Numbered from the stretch's first letter, positions 1-9,302 are shown. The stretch: 64,000 nt of DNA from Minwuia thermotolerans (GCF_002924445.1 NZ_PIGG01000026.1:248001-312000); one strand, 5' to 3'. Notes: generated from the sequence alone by a model not told the origin. Numbers and translations: made by a program.

Positions 1-85
1 GTTCAAGGCGCTGGCAGTCTCGCCCGCCGACCAGCTGACGCCCGCAGGATTCGCCGATGAAGACGCTTACAGCCGCAACGCTTGA
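1..85 (+). CDS. C-terminal end of a MidA-like SAM-dependent methyltransferase (partial)
   Basis: An open frame enters from the left edge (frame starting at base 2) and stops at TGA 83-85, giving a tail that contains FKALAVSPADQLTPAGF and ends DEDAYSRNA. This resembles the C-terminus of the MidA/NDUFAF7 class of SAM-dependent methyltransferases, which often lie directly upstream of pgeF in alphaproteobacteria. The frame overlaps the start of pgeF by 29 bases, so the two are probably cotranscribed. Only 27 codons are visible, so the family call rests on the short motif and the neighbour. Confidence 0.5.
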   Translation, partial: FKALAVSPADQLTPAGFADEDAYSRNA

Positions 86-827
86 GGGCCTGCCGGGCCT
101 TGCCCACGGCTTCTTCACGCGAAGGGGCGGCGTCTCGCAGGGCATCTACGGCAGCCTCAACGCCGGCCCGGGCTCGGGCGACGATCCGGCGGCCGTGGCC
201 GAAAACAGGGAGCGGGTGGCGCGGGCGCTGGGCGCGGCGCATCTGGTGACCGTCCATCAACATCACAGCGCCGACGTGGTCCGGGTCGACGGCCCCTTCA
301 CCGGGCCCCGGCCGAAGGCCGACGCCATGGTGACCGACCGTCCGGGGCTGGCGCTGGGCGTTCTCTCCGCCGATTGCGGACCCTTGCTGATGGCAGATCC
401 GGAGGCGGGCGTGATCGGGGCGGCCCATGCCGGCTGGGGCGGCGCCCTGAAGGGCATCATCGGGAACACCATCGACGCCATGGAGACGCTGGGCGCGGAC
501 AGGGCGCGGATCCGCGTGGCCCTCGGGCCGGCGCTGGCGCAGCCGTCCTATGAGGTCGGCCCGGAATATCGCGCGCGTTTCGTTGCGGACGACCCTCGGA
601 ATGAACGCTTCTTCAGCCAGCCGGACGGCGCGCCCAGGCCCTTCTTCGACCTGCCGGGCTACATCGCGGCTCGCGTCATGGCCACGGGCGTCGCGCCGGC
701 GCATTTCGCCGATCTGGCGCGGGACACCTACGCGGAACCCGGCCTGTTCTACAGCTACCGGCGGAGCGTCCATCACGGCGAGCCGGACTATGGCCGGCTG
801 GTCGCGGCGGTGATGCTGACGCCATGA
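57..827 (+). CDS. pgeF: Peptidoglycan editing factor / laccase-domain protein PgeF (YfiH)
   Basis: A 256-residue YfiH/PgeF (Cu-oxidase_4) protein. The N-terminal HGFFTRRGGVS signature is at residues 17-27. The zinc-site residues expected for the family are visible: His69/70 in VHQHHS, Cys107 in SADCGPL and His124 in AHAGWGG. Family members act in the cytoplasm; they have been described as a peptidoglycan-precursor proofreading enzyme in E. coli and as purine nucleoside phosphorylase/adenosine deaminase-type enzymes elsewhere. The start overlaps the upstream methyltransferase-like frame. Length and motifs are complete, so this is an intact copy. Confidence 0.9.
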   Translation: MKTLTAATLEGLPGLAHGFFTRRGGVSQGIYGSLNAGPGSGDDPAAVAENRERVARALGAAHLVTVHQHHSADVVRVDGPFTGPRPKADAMVTDRPGLALGVLSADCGPLLMADPEAGVIGAAHAGWGGALKGIIGNTIDAMETLGADRARIRVALGPALAQPSYEVGPEYRARFVADDPRNERFFSQPDGAPRPFFDLPGYIAARVMATGVAPAHFADLARDTYAEPGLFYSYRRSVHHGEPDYGRLVAAVMLTP

Positions 828-899
828 TTTGCGGATCGACAGTCCCCGAAATATTGTGGCCGCTGATCATCGGCTCGCCGGGTAAGGCCTGACAGGGAC

Positions 900-2051
900 A
901 TGGCGCTACATTTCAGCCGCGAGGAGTTCGGGCAGCGGCTCGCCGCCACCTGCGCCGCCATGCGCGCGGAGCGGCTGGATGCGATGCTGATCTTCCGCCA
1001 GGAGAGCATGTACTGGCTCACCGGCTACGACACCTTCGGCTATGTCTATTTCCAGTGCCTGGTGCTGACCGCCGACGAGCGCATGGTGCTGATGACGCGT
1101 TCGGCCGACCTCCGGCAGGCGCAGCTGACCTCCATCGTCGGGGACATCCGCATCTGGGAGGACCGGGAGGGCGCCAATCCGGCGGACGATCTGCGCGAGA
1201 TCATGGCCGAACTGGACCTGGACGGCGCGCGCGTCGGCGTCGAGCTGGAGGCCTATGGCCTGACGGGCAGATCGCTCAGGATGCTCGACCGGGCCATGGA
1301 GGGCTTCTGCGCCATGACCGACGCCTCGTTCCTGATCAGCCGGCTTCGGCTGGTGAAGAGTCCGGCCGAGATCGAGTATGTCGAGAGAGCGGCCGAACTG
1401 GCCGACGACGCGTTCGACGCAGCGCTCGAAACCGCGCGTCCGGGCGCGTTCGAAGGCGATATCCTGGCCGCAATGCAGGGGGCCGTGTTCCGGGGCGGCG
1501 GCGACTATTCCGGCAACGAGTTCGTCATCGGCTCGGGCGATCACGCCCTGCTCTGCCGCTATCAGGTGGGACGGCGGCGCCTTGACGCCGAAGATCAGCT
1601 CACCCTGGAGTGGGCCGGCGTCTACCGGCGGTATCATGCCGCCCTGATGCGGACCTTCACCGTCGGGCGCACGACCGGCCGTCACCGCGACCTGCATGCC
1701 GCCAGCATGGAGGCGCTGCAGGCCTGCGAGGCCAGGCTGCGTCCCGGCTCGACGATGGGCGACGTGTTCCGGGCCCATTCGGACGTCTTCGACCGGCGCG
1801 GGCTCAGGGCCCATCGCCTCAACGCCTGCGGCTACGCCCTGGGGACCACCTTCGCACCCAACTGGATGGACTGGCCGATGTTCTACCGTGACAATCCGGT
1901 GGAGATTCGTCCGGGGATGGTGTTCTTCGTCCACATGATCCTGGCCGACAGCGACAGCGGAACCGCCATGACGCTCGCCCGGACGTCCCTGGTCACGGAG
2001 ACGGGCTCACGTCCGCTCAGCCGCCATCCGCTCGATCTCGTGCAGGTCTGA
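900..2051 (+). CDS. M24 (pita-bread) family protein, metal-ligand-less, ectoine hydrolase/creatinase-like
   Basis: 383 residues with a creatinase N-terminal domain (about 1-150) and a pita-bread catalytic fold (about 155-383). In M24 metallopeptidases five residues (D, D, H, E, E) bind metal. Here the aligned positions read Glu237 (LTLEWAGVY), Ala248 (YHAALMRT), Tyr312 (GYALG), His345 (FFVHMIL) and about Ala360, so none of the usual set is kept. This argues against a classic Xaa-Pro aminopeptidase. It fits metal-free relatives such as creatinase or ectoine hydrolase (DoeA), whose GVYRRYH-type segment it resembles. The substrate is unknown. A 22-residue reading frame and a lipoprotein gene follow closely. 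Confidence 0.75.
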   Translation: MALHFSREEFGQRLAATCAAMRAERLDAMLIFRQESMYWLTGYDTFGYVYFQCLVLTADERMVLMTRSADLRQAQLTSIVGDIRIWEDREGANPADDLREIMAELDLDGARVGVELEAYGLTGRSLRMLDRAMEGFCAMTDASFLISRLRLVKSPAEIEYVERAAELADDAFDAALETARPGAFEGDILAAMQGAVFRGGGDYSGNEFVIGSGDHALLCRYQVGRRRLDAEDQLTLEWAGVYRRYHAALMRTFTVGRTTGRHRDLHAASMEALQACEARLRPGSTMGDVFRAHSDVFDRRGLRAHRLNACGYALGTTFAPNWMDWPMFYRDNPVEIRPGMVFFVHMILADSDSGTAMTLARTSLVTETGSRPLSRHPLDLVQV

Positions 2052-2055
2052 CCCC

Positions 2056-2124
2056 ATGCCCTGGCTGATCATGCTGGTCATCGTGTTCGTGATCTTCGCG
2101 ATGGCGAGCTGTGTCATTTTCTAG
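2056..2124 (+). CDS. Possible 22-residue hydrophobic peptide coupled to the lipoprotein gene
   Basis: ATG at 2056 opens a frame of 22 codons ending at TAG 2122-2124. The peptide begins MPWLIMLVIVFVIFAM and is hydrophobic throughout, with one Ser and one Cys near the end, so it could form a single membrane helix. It begins 4 bases after the M24 gene stops and overlaps the GTG start of the lipoprotein by 14 bases. It may be a true small membrane peptide or a leader that couples translation of the lipoprotein. It is short and unconserved as far as I can tell, so confidence is low. Confidence 0.3.
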   Translation: MPWLIMLVIVFVIFAMASCVIF

Positions 2125-2971
2125 GGCCGCAGCCTGGCTGGCGGTGGCCGGGCTTGCGGTGATGCTGGCGGCCTGCGGCAGCGTGCCGAGGCCCTTCAGC
2201 CCCGCCGACAAGGGCGGCGGGGTGCCGCCGCCGGGGCCGTCCACGGCGCTGATCGTGCATCCGGCGGTGGGCGCGGATCGCGCCGCCCTGGACATGCTGA
2301 CCGACATGGTGGTCGAGGAACTCCGCACACGGGAGGTCGCGGCCATCCGCTACGAGGTGCCCAACCGTTACCGGCTGGTGGGTCAGGCGTCGGCCGGTCC
2401 CCCGCAGGACGGCACCGCGACGATGACGCTGCAATGGCAGCTTCTCACGCCCGACGGCGCGCCGGTCGAGACCGTCGCCTATCGCCAGGATGTCGACTGG
2501 GCCTCGTACCGGCAGGCGGATCCCTTCGTCATCCGCCAGATGGCGCGTGCGGCGATCGGCGAGATCGGCGCCATGCTCGGATTCGACGCGCCGGCGCAGG
2601 CAAGGGAATCCGGGCCGAAGCTGATCCTGAGCGGCGCGCGGGGCGCGCCCGGCGACGGCAACGCGGCGCTGGAGTCGGCCATGACGCACGAACTGGGGCG
2701 CTTCGATGTGACTGTCGACGATGGCCGCGGCGGCGCGCGCCTGCCGGTGCTGCGCGCCTTGGTCGAAGTGCGCCCCATGGACGAGGCCAACGAGCTGGTC
2801 ACCATCACATGGCTGCTGCACGACGCCGAGGGCAAGGAACGCGGCCGCCTGCAGCAGCAGAACCGCGTGGCGAAGGGCCGGCTGGACCGCCGGTGGGGCG
2901 TGGTGGCGAAACTGGCGGCCGCGGCTGCAGCACCTGAGATTGCCGATCTGCTGCGCCGGTTCAGCCCATAG
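2111..2971 (+). CDS. Predicted lipoprotein of unknown function
   Basis: 286 residues from a GTG start at 2111. The N-terminus has two Arg/Ser residues, a hydrophobic core and a lipobox ending LAAC with Cys22, typical of a signal-peptidase II substrate, so the mature protein should be an acylated envelope protein. GTG 2111 is chosen because the next in-frame ATG (near 2161) would remove most of the signal. A Pro/Gly-rich linker (about 28-45) precedes a mixed alpha/beta region without motifs I recognise. The gene sits between the M24 gene and prs. Confidence 0.65.
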   Translation: MSFSRAAAWLAVAGLAVMLAACGSVPRPFSPADKGGGVPPPGPSTALIVHPAVGADRAALDMLTDMVVEELRTREVAAIRYEVPNRYRLVGQASAGPPQDGTATMTLQWQLLTPDGAPVETVAYRQDVDWASYRQADPFVIRQMARAAIGEIGAMLGFDAPAQARESGPKLILSGARGAPGDGNAALESAMTHELGRFDVTVDDGRGGARLPVLRALVEVRPMDEANELVTITWLLHDAEGKERGRLQQQNRVAKGRLDRRWGVVAKLAAAAAAPEIADLLRRFSP

Positions 2972-3100
2972 TCGCATGTCCGGGCGGGAGGGCGCCCCGA
3001 CCGTCAGAAAAGCGTCACGGCAGATGGACAGCCCATGGCCTTGCTGGTACAAGTCCGCCGCCGCCGCCGTCGTCGCCATCATGGAAAATCCGCCAGTCTC

Positions 3101-4036
3101 ATGAAGGTTCTCGCTGGGAACAGCAATCCCGTATTGACCGCCCAGATCGCCGATTATCTGGGGGTCCGTCCGACCAACGCCTCGGTGAAACGCTTCGCCG
3201 ACGAAGAGGTCTATGTGGAAATCCACGAGAACGTCCGCGGTGAGGACGTGTTCGTCGTTCAGTCCACGTCCTTTCCCGCCAACGACCATCTGATGGAGCT
3301 GCTGATCTGCGTCGACGCGCTGCGCCGGGCCTCGGCGCGCCGCATCACCGCGGTGCTGCCCTATTTCGGCTATGCCCGGCAGGACCGGAAGCCGGGGCCG
3401 CGCACGCCGATCTCGGCCAAGCTGGTGGCCAACCTGATCGAGAAGGCGGGCGCCGACCGCGTGCTGACCGTCGATCTTCACGCCGGGCAGATCCAGGGCT
3501 TCTTCGACATCCCGCTGGACAACCTCTATGCCGGGCCGGTGCTGATCGACGACATCAAGCAGCATTTCGACAACGAATCCGACCTGATGGTCATCTCGCC
3601 CGACGTGGGCGGCGTCGTGCGCGCGCGCTACTTCGCCAAGCGGCTTGACGCCGACCTGGCGATCGTGGATAAGCGCCGCGAAAAGGCTGGCGTTTCGGAA
3701 GTGATGAACGTGATCGGCGAGGTCGAGGGACGTCGCTGCATACTGGTCGATGATATCGTCGACAGCGCGGGCACGCTCTGCAACGCGGCCGCGGTGCTCC
3801 TGGACAGGGGGGCGCTGTCGGTTTCGGCCTATGTCACGCATGGCGTCCTTTCGGGCGGCGCGGTGAAACGCGTTGCCGAATCGGCGCTTGAGTCGCTTGT
3901 GGTGACCGACACCATCCGCGCGACGGAAGACATCGAGAACGAGCCGAAGATCCGGCAGGTCTCGATCGGCTCCCTGCTGGCGGAAGCGATCAAGCGGATT
4001 TCGACGGAAACCTCGGTTTCCAGCCTGTTCGACTAG
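3101..4036 (+). CDS. prs: Ribose-phosphate pyrophosphokinase (PRPP synthetase)
   Basis: A 311-residue PRPP synthetase, which makes phosphoribosyl pyrophosphate from ribose 5-phosphate and ATP for nucleotide, histidine and NAD synthesis. The frame is open upstream to 3035, but the family start [12 protein letters not shown] lies at ATG 3101; the extra upstream residues are Arg-rich and non-homologous. Visible motifs include [20 protein letters not shown], the [13 protein letters not shown] segment and the PRPP loop [13 protein letters not shown]. It leads into rplY and pth, a common alphaproteobacterial arrangement. Confidence 0.95.
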   Translation: MKVLAGNSNPVLTAQIADYLGVRPTNASVKRFADEEVYVEIHENVRGEDVFVVQSTSFPANDHLMELLICVDALRRASARRITAVLPYFGYARQDRKPGPRTPISAKLVANLIEKAGADRVLTVDLHAGQIQGFFDIPLDNLYAGPVLIDDIKQHFDNESDLMVISPDVGGVVRARYFAKRLDADLAIVDKRREKAGVSEVMNVIGEVEGRRCILVDDIVDSAGTLCNAAAVLLDRGALSVSAYVTHGVLSGGAVKRVAESALESLVVTDTIRATEDIENEPKIRQVSIGSLLAEAIKRISTETSVSSLFD

Positions 4037-4125
4037 AGCCAGGGGCGCCGGCCCCGGCAACGGAATTTCGGATTCACCGGCGCGCGCGGCGGCGAGGCTG
4101 CGGCGCCCGGCAGAGGAGAGAAGAC

Positions 4126-4827
4126 ATGGCCGATATGGATATCATCGAAGCCTCGATGCGTGACGTCACCACCAAGGGTGCGGTCCGCACGCTTCGCCAG
4201 CAGGGCAAGGTTCCGGCCGTCGTGTATGGCGACAAGAAGGAGCCTGCCAGCATCGCCGTCGAGTTCGGCGCCGTGGTCAAGGAACTGCACCGGGGCGGCT
4301 TCATGGGCCGCGTCTACGAACTGCGCGTCGGCGACCGCAAGCAGCGCTGCCTGCCCCGCGACGTGCAGCTCGATCCGGTGACCGACGCGCCGATCCACAT
4401 CGACTTCCTGCGGCTGTCGGCCGACGCGCGCGTGGCGGTGAACATCCCCGTCATCTTCGTGGGCGAGGAAGAGAGCCCGGGCCTGGTCCGCGGCGGCGTG
4501 CTCAACGTCGTCCGTCACGAGGTCGAGCTCGACTGCCCGGCGGACGCCATCCCCGAGAACATCGAGGTCAGCCTGGCCGGGCTCGATATCAACGACGCGG
4601 CCAAGATCAGCAACGTCACCCTGCCTGAGGGCGTCGAGCCGACCATCACGGACCGCGACTTCACCATCGCCACCATCGCCGCCTCCACGGCCGTCGCCGA
4701 GGAGCAGGCCGAGGAGCAGGCGGATTCGGAGGCCGAGGCCGTCGCCGAGGCGGAAGCCGAAGAGGCCGAGGGCGAAGAGGCCGAGGGCGGCGGCGAGGCG
4801 GAAGCCGAAGAGTCCGAAGAGAAGTAG
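4126..4827 (+). CDS. rplY: 50S ribosomal protein L25 / general stress protein Ctc
   Basis: 233 residues of the long L25 (TL5/CTC) type that binds 5S rRNA. The N-terminal L25 domain (about 5-95) includes GAVRTLRQQGKVPAVVYG, and a beta domain (about 100-190) follows. From about residue 190 the tail is almost purely Ala/Glu/Gly, strongly acidic and low in complexity, as in other alphaproteobacterial L25 proteins. A GAGGAGAG ribosome-binding site precedes the ATG. The gene is 30 bases upstream of pth. Confidence 0.95.
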   Translation: MADMDIIEASMRDVTTKGAVRTLRQQGKVPAVVYGDKKEPASIAVEFGAVVKELHRGGFMGRVYELRVGDRKQRCLPRDVQLDPVTDAPIHIDFLRLSADARVAVNIPVIFVGEEESPGLVRGGVLNVVRHEVELDCPADAIPENIEVSLAGLDINDAAKISNVTLPEGVEPTITDRDFTIATIAASTAVAEEQAEEQADSEAEAVAEAEAEEAEGEEAEGGGEAEAEESEEK

Positions 4828-4857
4828 CCGGCCGCTCCTCCTCTGGGAGGCCAATCC

Positions 4858-5478
4858 ATGCGACTGTTCGTCGGGCTGGGCAATCCCGGCCGGGACTATG
4901 CCGGCCATCGCCACAATGTCGGCTACATGGCGGTGGACCGGATCGCCGCCGATCACGGCTTCGGGCCGTGGCGGCGCAAGTTCCAGGGCCAGATCGCCGA
5001 GGGCGTTCTGGCCGGCGAGAAGGTGCTTCTGCTGAAACCCGAAACCTTCATGAACCGCTCCGGCCAGTCGGTCGCCGAGGCCGTCCGCTTCCACAAGCTG
5101 GCGCTGGACCGGTTGACTGTGTTTCACGACGAGCTTGATCTCGCCTTCGGCAAGGTCAAGGTGAAGGTGGGCGGGGGCCATGCGGGCAACAACGGCGTGC
5201 GCTCGGTCGCGCAGCACATGACGCCGGATTTCCAGCGGGTGCGCATCGGCATCGACCATCCCGGTCACAAGGACCGGGTGACCGGCCATGTGCTGGGCAA
5301 TTTCGCGAAGGCCCAGCAGCCTATGCTGGACCAGCTTCTGGACGCGATCGCCTTCGCCGCCCCGAAGCTGGCCCAGGGCGACGCGCCGGGATTCATGACC
5401 GCGGTGGCGCTGAAATGCCCGCCGCCGAGGCCGGAAAAGAACAAGAGCGAGAGCGAGGCCGACAAGGATGGGATTTAA
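4858..5478 (+). CDS. pth: Peptidyl-tRNA hydrolase
   Basis: A 206-residue Pth that releases peptides from peptidyl-tRNA to recycle tRNA. It starts with [11 protein letters not shown], carries the catalytic His19 in HRHNVG, and has ETFMNRSG and FHDELDL motifs that contribute the conserved Asn and Asp. The C-terminal tail (about 185-206) is charged and Lys/Glu-rich. A CTGGGAGG-type ribosome-binding site precedes the ATG. The 3' end overlaps the start of ychF by 11 bases, suggesting translational coupling. Confidence 0.96.
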   Translation: MRLFVGLGNPGRDYAGHRHNVGYMAVDRIAADHGFGPWRRKFQGQIAEGVLAGEKVLLLKPETFMNRSGQSVAEAVRFHKLALDRLTVFHDELDLAFGKVKVKVGGGHAGNNGVRSVAQHMTPDFQRVRIGIDHPGHKDRVTGHVLGNFAKAQQPMLDQLLDAIAFAAPKLAQGDAPGFMTAVALKCPPPRPEKNKSESEADKDGI

Positions 5479-6568
5479 GTGCGGTATCGTCGGGCTGCCG
5501 AATGTCGGCAAGTCCACCCTGTTCAACGCCCTGACGCAGACGGCCTCGGCGCAGGCGGCGAACTACCCGTTCTGCACCATCGAGCCGAACCTGGGCCGCG
5601 TCGCGGTGCCGGATCCGCGCCTGAAGCGGCTGGCCGAACTGGCGAAGTCGAAGGAAGTCATCCCGACCCAGCTCACCTTCGTCGATATTGCCGGGCTGGT
5701 CCGCGGCGCCTCGAAGGGCGAGGGGCTCGGCAACCAGTTCCTCAGCCATATCCGGGAAGTCGACGCCATTGTCCATGTGCTGAGATGCTTCGAGGATGAT
5801 GACATCACCCATGTCGACGGCCGCATCGATCCGGTCGCCGACGCGGAGACGGTCGAGACGGAGCTGATGATCGCGGACATGGAGAGCCTGGAGAAACGCC
5901 TGACGCCGTTGCAGAAGCGCTTCCAGTCCGGCGACAAGAGCCTGAAGGCCGACGTGGAAGTGATGCAGGGCGCGCTGGATCTGCTGCGCGAGGGCAAGCC
6001 CGCGCGCCTGTTGGCGGTCTCGGCGGAAGACCGCAAGCGCTTCGAGATGCTGCAGCTTCTGACCGCGAAACCCGTTCTGTATGTGTGCAACGTCGCCGAG
6101 GCGGACGCGAAGGACGGCAACGAACACTCGGCCCGCGTGGCCGAAAAGGCCGCGGCCGAGGGCGCCACGGCGGTCGTCATCTCGGCGGCGATCGAGGCGG
6201 AAATCGCGCAGCTCACCGACCCGGACGAGCGGGCGATGTTTCTCGATGAGATCGGCCTGGAGGAGACCGGCCTCGACCGCATCATCAGCGCCGGTTACGG
6301 CCTGCTGGATTTGATCACCTTCTTCACGGCGGGTCCGAAGGAGGCGCGGGCCTGGACCGTTGAGGCGGGCGCCGCCGCGCCGCAGGCCGCCGGCGCGATC
6401 CACACCGACTTCGAGAAGGGCTTCATCCGCGCCGAGACCATCGCCTATGACGACTATGTGAGCCTCGGCGGCGAACAGGGCGCCAAGGATGCCGGCCGCA
6501 TGCGGCTGGAGGGCCGCGAGTACGTGGTCCAGGACGGCGACGTGATGCATTTCCGGTTCAACGTCTGA
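5468..6568 (+). CDS. ychF: Redox-responsive ATPase/GTPase YchF (Obg family)
   Basis: 366 residues, the usual size for YchF/OLA1. The P-loop GLPNVGKST is at residues 9-17, followed by a coiled-coil insertion (about 125-165), [14 protein letters not shown] as the switch II region, and a C-terminal TGS domain ending [11 protein letters not shown]. YchF binds ATP rather than GTP in studied members and associates with ribosomes. It overlaps pth, the normal neighbour in many Proteobacteria. Confidence 0.96.
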   Translation: MGFKCGIVGLPNVGKSTLFNALTQTASAQAANYPFCTIEPNLGRVAVPDPRLKRLAELAKSKEVIPTQLTFVDIAGLVRGASKGEGLGNQFLSHIREVDAIVHVLRCFEDDDITHVDGRIDPVADAETVETELMIADMESLEKRLTPLQKRFQSGDKSLKADVEVMQGALDLLREGKPARLLAVSAEDRKRFEMLQLLTAKPVLYVCNVAEADAKDGNEHSARVAEKAAAEGATAVVISAAIEAEIAQLTDPDERAMFLDEIGLEETGLDRIISAGYGLLDLITFFTAGPKEARAWTVEAGAAAPQAAGAIHTDFEKGFIRAETIAYDDYVSLGGEQGAKDAGRMRLEGREYVVQDGDVMHFRFNV

Positions 6569-6582
6569 GGGGAGCGACGTAG

Positions 6583-7041
6583 ATGGGGGAGGATGGCCGA
6601 CGGTTCTGGGAGGAGATCGAGGTCGGCGAGGTGCACCGCCACGGCCCGCACCGGGTCACGGAGGACGCCATCGTCCGCTTCGCCGAGCAGTTCGATCCCC
6701 AGTATTTCCATCTGAGCCGGGAGGGCGGCGAACGCGGTCCGTTCGGCAAGCTGTCGGCCTCGGGCTGGCACAGCTGTTCCATCGCCATGCGGCTGATGGT
6801 CGACGGCATGCTGACCACCATGGTCAGCCAGGGCGCACCCGGCGTGAAATCCGTGCGCTGGCTGAAGCCGACCTTCGTTGATGACGAGCTGACGCTGGTG
6901 ACCGAGATCGCCGGCAAGTTTCCCTCGAAGAGCCGGGCGGATATTGGCTTCTGTCATGCGAAGCACCGCCTCGAGGACCAGGACGGTGCGGCGAAGATGG
7001 TCATGGAGAACAACTTCATGATCGGCCGCCGGCCCGCATAG
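6583..7041 (+). CDS. MaoC-like (R)-hydratase domain protein
   Basis: 152 residues with a single hotdog fold of the MaoC dehydratase type. The active-site pattern Asp-x4-His is visible in QFDPQYFH (about residues 37-44), and KLSASGWHS follows as the second conserved segment. Such proteins hydrate trans-2-enoyl-CoA or related thioesters; the substrate is not evident. GGGGAG just upstream, 14 bases after ychF, serves as the ribosome-binding site. It is the last gene of the leftmost plus-strand run and meets the efflux operon tail-to-tail across 6 bases. Confidence 0.85.
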   Translation: MGEDGRRFWEEIEVGEVHRHGPHRVTEDAIVRFAEQFDPQYFHLSREGGERGPFGKLSASGWHSCSIAMRLMVDGMLTTMVSQGAPGVKSVRWLKPTFVDDELTLVTEIAGKFPSKSRADIGFCHAKHRLEDQDGAAKMVMENNFMIGRRPA

Positions 7042-7047
7042 CCGCCG

Positions 7048-7734
7048 TCAGCCCGGCACCCTCAGCTCCTCCACCGTGTAGGCGTGGGTCAGCGACCGGC
7101 CCAGCATCGGGTCGGCAAGTTCCATGCGGAAGTTCGCCGCCGGGCGGATGCCGCCGATGGCGGAAGGCGCGCCGCCGAACATGATCGTGCCGTCGGGCAG
7201 GCCATCCGCGCCGAAGCCCCTGGCGATCAGTTCCGCCGGCTCCCGCATCGCGTCCAGCGTGGCCTGCTGGTAGAGGACCTCGCCCTCGCCGAAGTCGCAC
7301 CAGGCCGAGAGCCGGAGCCGGTCCCAGTGCGGCGCAACGTCCTCCAGGCGCCAGAGCGCAGCGGCCAGGGGCTTGTCGCAGATCTGCTTCGACAGGGTCA
7401 CCGAGACGGATTCCAGATCCCGGTCGGTGTGGTCGGAACCGAGTCCGACCCAGGTCTCGCCGCCATGGCTGAGCAGGAAGTACTCGACTTCGCCGCTGGT
7501 GCCGGGACCCGAGACGTGGATCCGGCCGGCCTGCGTCAGGCGGTCGGGCGAAAGCGGATAGAAGACGGGAACCGAGGCCGGCGGCTTGACGCCGAGTTCC
7601 TTCAGTTCCTCGATATGAGCGAGCACCGCGGCCTCGTCGCGGCCGGTCCAGCCTGCCATGACGAGACGGCCGATCCTTGCATTGACGCTCGCTGCGCCGC
7701 TGTCCGCCGCGACGCGGAATGTCAGTTCCCTCAA
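7048..7734 (-). CDS. DUF2848 family protein
   Basis: 228 residues of the DUF2848 family, which has no assigned function; its fold has been suggested to resemble the fumarylacetoacetase C-terminal type. The start is placed at TTG 7734: it overlaps the MFS stop codon, is preceded by GGGAGG at a suitable distance, and gives LRELTFRVAAD as the N-terminus; the first ATG would cut off about 28 residues. The C-terminus FGGAPSAIGGIRPAANFRME is typical of the family. Being the last gene of a marR-hlyD-mfs operon is unusual and hints that it acts on the exported or inducing compound. Confidence 0.75.
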   Translation of the reverse strand: MRELTFRVAADSGAASVNARIGRLVMAGWTGRDEAAVLAHIEELKELGVKPPASVPVFYPLSPDRLTQAGRIHVSGPGTSGEVEYFLLSHGGETWVGLGSDHTDRDLESVSVTLSKQICDKPLAAALWRLEDVAPHWDRLRLSAWCDFGEGEVLYQQATLDAMREPAELIARGFGADGLPDGTIMFGGAPSAIGGIRPAANFRMELADPMLGRSLTHAYTVEELRVPG

Positions 7735-9302
7735 GCCATCGCCTCCCTGCGCCGGCGCTTGCGCGCGCCGCGGACCATCATGACCGCCCCGACGACGGAG
7801 GCAAGGAAGGCGACGGAGCCGAACAGGAAGGATTCCTGGAAGCCGAAGGTCGCGGCCTCCACCTGAAGGGCGCGGGAGAGGTGGTCCAGCGCCACTGCTT
7901 CGGCCTGCATGTCGGAGATTCCGCCGCGCTCGGCCATTTCGGCGACGGTCCGGACATAGGCCTCGGTGGCGCCGTTGGCCGGAGTCTGGGTCGACGTCAC
8001 GTGGTCGGAGAAGTAGCTGATCTCCCGGTCCAGCATCACCGCCAGGATATTGACGCCGAAGGCGCCGCCCAGCTGGCGGGTGAAGTTCATCGTCGCCGAG
8101 CCCTGCTGCAGCAGGTTCATGGGCAGGAGGCGCACTGAACCGGCGCTGAGGGAGGGGAAGATGAAGCCCATCCCCGCGCGGCTGATCAGGATGTAGACGG
8201 CGAGGGTCAGGAACGCGGTGTTGGGGTCGGCGAAGGACATCAGGAAGAAGGAGACGGCGAACATGAGCAGACCGAAGCCGACGGTCATGCCCGGTTCGAA
8301 GCGGTCGGCCATCCGGCCGGAGAAGGTGGTGATCAGCATCATGGAGATCCCCGCCGGCAACAGCAGCAGGCCCGACAGCGTCGGCGTCAGGTTCTGCACG
8401 GTCTGGGCGAAGAGCGGGATCAGATAGGTCGAGCCGAACAGGCCCGCGCCGAGGATGAGACTGACGACCACCGCGCCCATGAAGCCCGGTTGTCGATAGA
8501 CCGTCATGTCCATCAGCGGGTGTTCCGCCTGATGCTCCCACCAGATGAAGAGCAGGAAGGCCGCTCCCGCCACCAGGAACCGGCCCATCACGGAGATGCT
8601 GGCCCACCCCAGGTCCTGACCGTCGGCGAAGGCGGTCAGCAGGCTGATCAGGAAGACGATCAGAAGACCGAAGGCGAACCAGTCGAAACGCGGCCGGATC
8701 TCGCTCAGCCGGCCCGACGGCACGAACAGGTTGGTCAGGACCAGACCCAGGAAACCCATGGGCACGGCAATGTAGAAGGTGTAGCGCCAGCCCAGTCCGT
8801 CCACCAGCAGACCGCCGAGAAACGGCGAGGTGCCCGGCGCCATGACCACGCCGAGGCCGTAGATGCCCATGGCGAAGCCGCGCCGTTCCGGCGGGAAGAC
8901 CTGGAAGACCACGACCATGGCCAGCGGCTGGATGATTCCGGCCGATGCGCCCTGCAGGATGCGGGAGGCGATTGCGGCATCGGCCGTTTCCGCCAGGCCG
9001 CCCATCAACCCCCCGGCCAGGAAGATTCCCAGCGCGATGTTCATGGTCGCCCGCTGGCCGATGGTCTTGGTCAGGAAGTCGATCAGCAGCATCGTGGCGG
9101 TCATGGCGGCCAGGAAGCCGCTGGACAGCCATTGCGCGGTGACCTGGTCGATGCCGAAGGCGCCCATGATGTCGGGGATGGCGACATTGACGATGGTCGC
9201 CGAGAGGACCGCGGCCATGGTGCAGATCATCGCCGAGGACAGCGCCAGCCAGCGATAGGCGGAGCCATAGCGTTCGGTCAGGATCTCGACGGTCTGCGGC
9301 AT
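7731..9302 (-). CDS. MFS drug:H+ antiporter, DHA2 family (EmrB-like)
   Basis: 523 residues with about 14 predicted membrane segments, the DHA2 topology. The start MPQTVEILTERYG (ATG 9302) is chosen because it overlaps the hlyD stop as ATGA; the longer open frame is antisense noise. Family landmarks include SATIVNVAIPDIMG in helix 1, QWLSSGFLAAMTATM and GAGLFGSTYLIPLF. It should form an EmrAB-type pump with the adjacent HlyD protein and an outer-membrane TolC encoded elsewhere. Expression probably depends on the upstream MarR repressor. Confidence 0.9.
   Translation of the reverse strand: MPQTVEILTERYGSAYRWLALSSAMICTMAAVLSATIVNVAIPDIMGAFGIDQVTAQWLSSGFLAAMTATMLLIDFLTKTIGQRATMNIALGIFLAGGLMGGLAETADAAIASRILQGASAGIIQPLAMVVVFQVFPPERRGFAMGIYGLGVVMAPGTSPFLGGLLVDGLGWRYTFYIAVPMGFLGLVLTNLFVPSGRLSEIRPRFDWFAFGLLIVFLISLLTAFADGQDLGWASISVMGRFLVAGAAFLLFIWWEHQAEHPLMDMTVYRQPGFMGAVVVSLILGAGLFGSTYLIPLFAQTVQNLTPTLSGLLLLPAGISMMLITTFSGRMADRFEPGMTVGFGLLMFAVSFFLMSFADPNTAFLTLAVYILISRAGMGFIFPSLSAGSVRLLPMNLLQQGSATMNFTRQLGGAFGVNILAVMLDREISYFSDHVTSTQTPANGATEAYVRTVAEMAERGGISDMQAEAVALDHLSRALQVEAATFGFQESFLFGSVAFLASVVGAVMMVRGARKRRRREAMA

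Noticed and set aside
3035-3100. Arg-rich N-terminal extension of prs (22 codons)
   Set aside because: PRPP synthetases start at MKVLAGN; the extension is a run of Arg from a CGCCGC-type stretch without homology.
2114-4060. 648-codon minus-strand frame opposite the lipoprotein and prs
   Set aside because: It overlaps prs, whose motifs are unmistakable. High GC content leaves long antisense frames throughout the window; this one shows no recognisable domain.
7048-9132. Single 694-codon frame joining DUF2848 and a shadow of the MFS gene
   Set aside because: The upstream part is an out-of-frame reading of the MFS gene. The coding part begins at TTG 7734.
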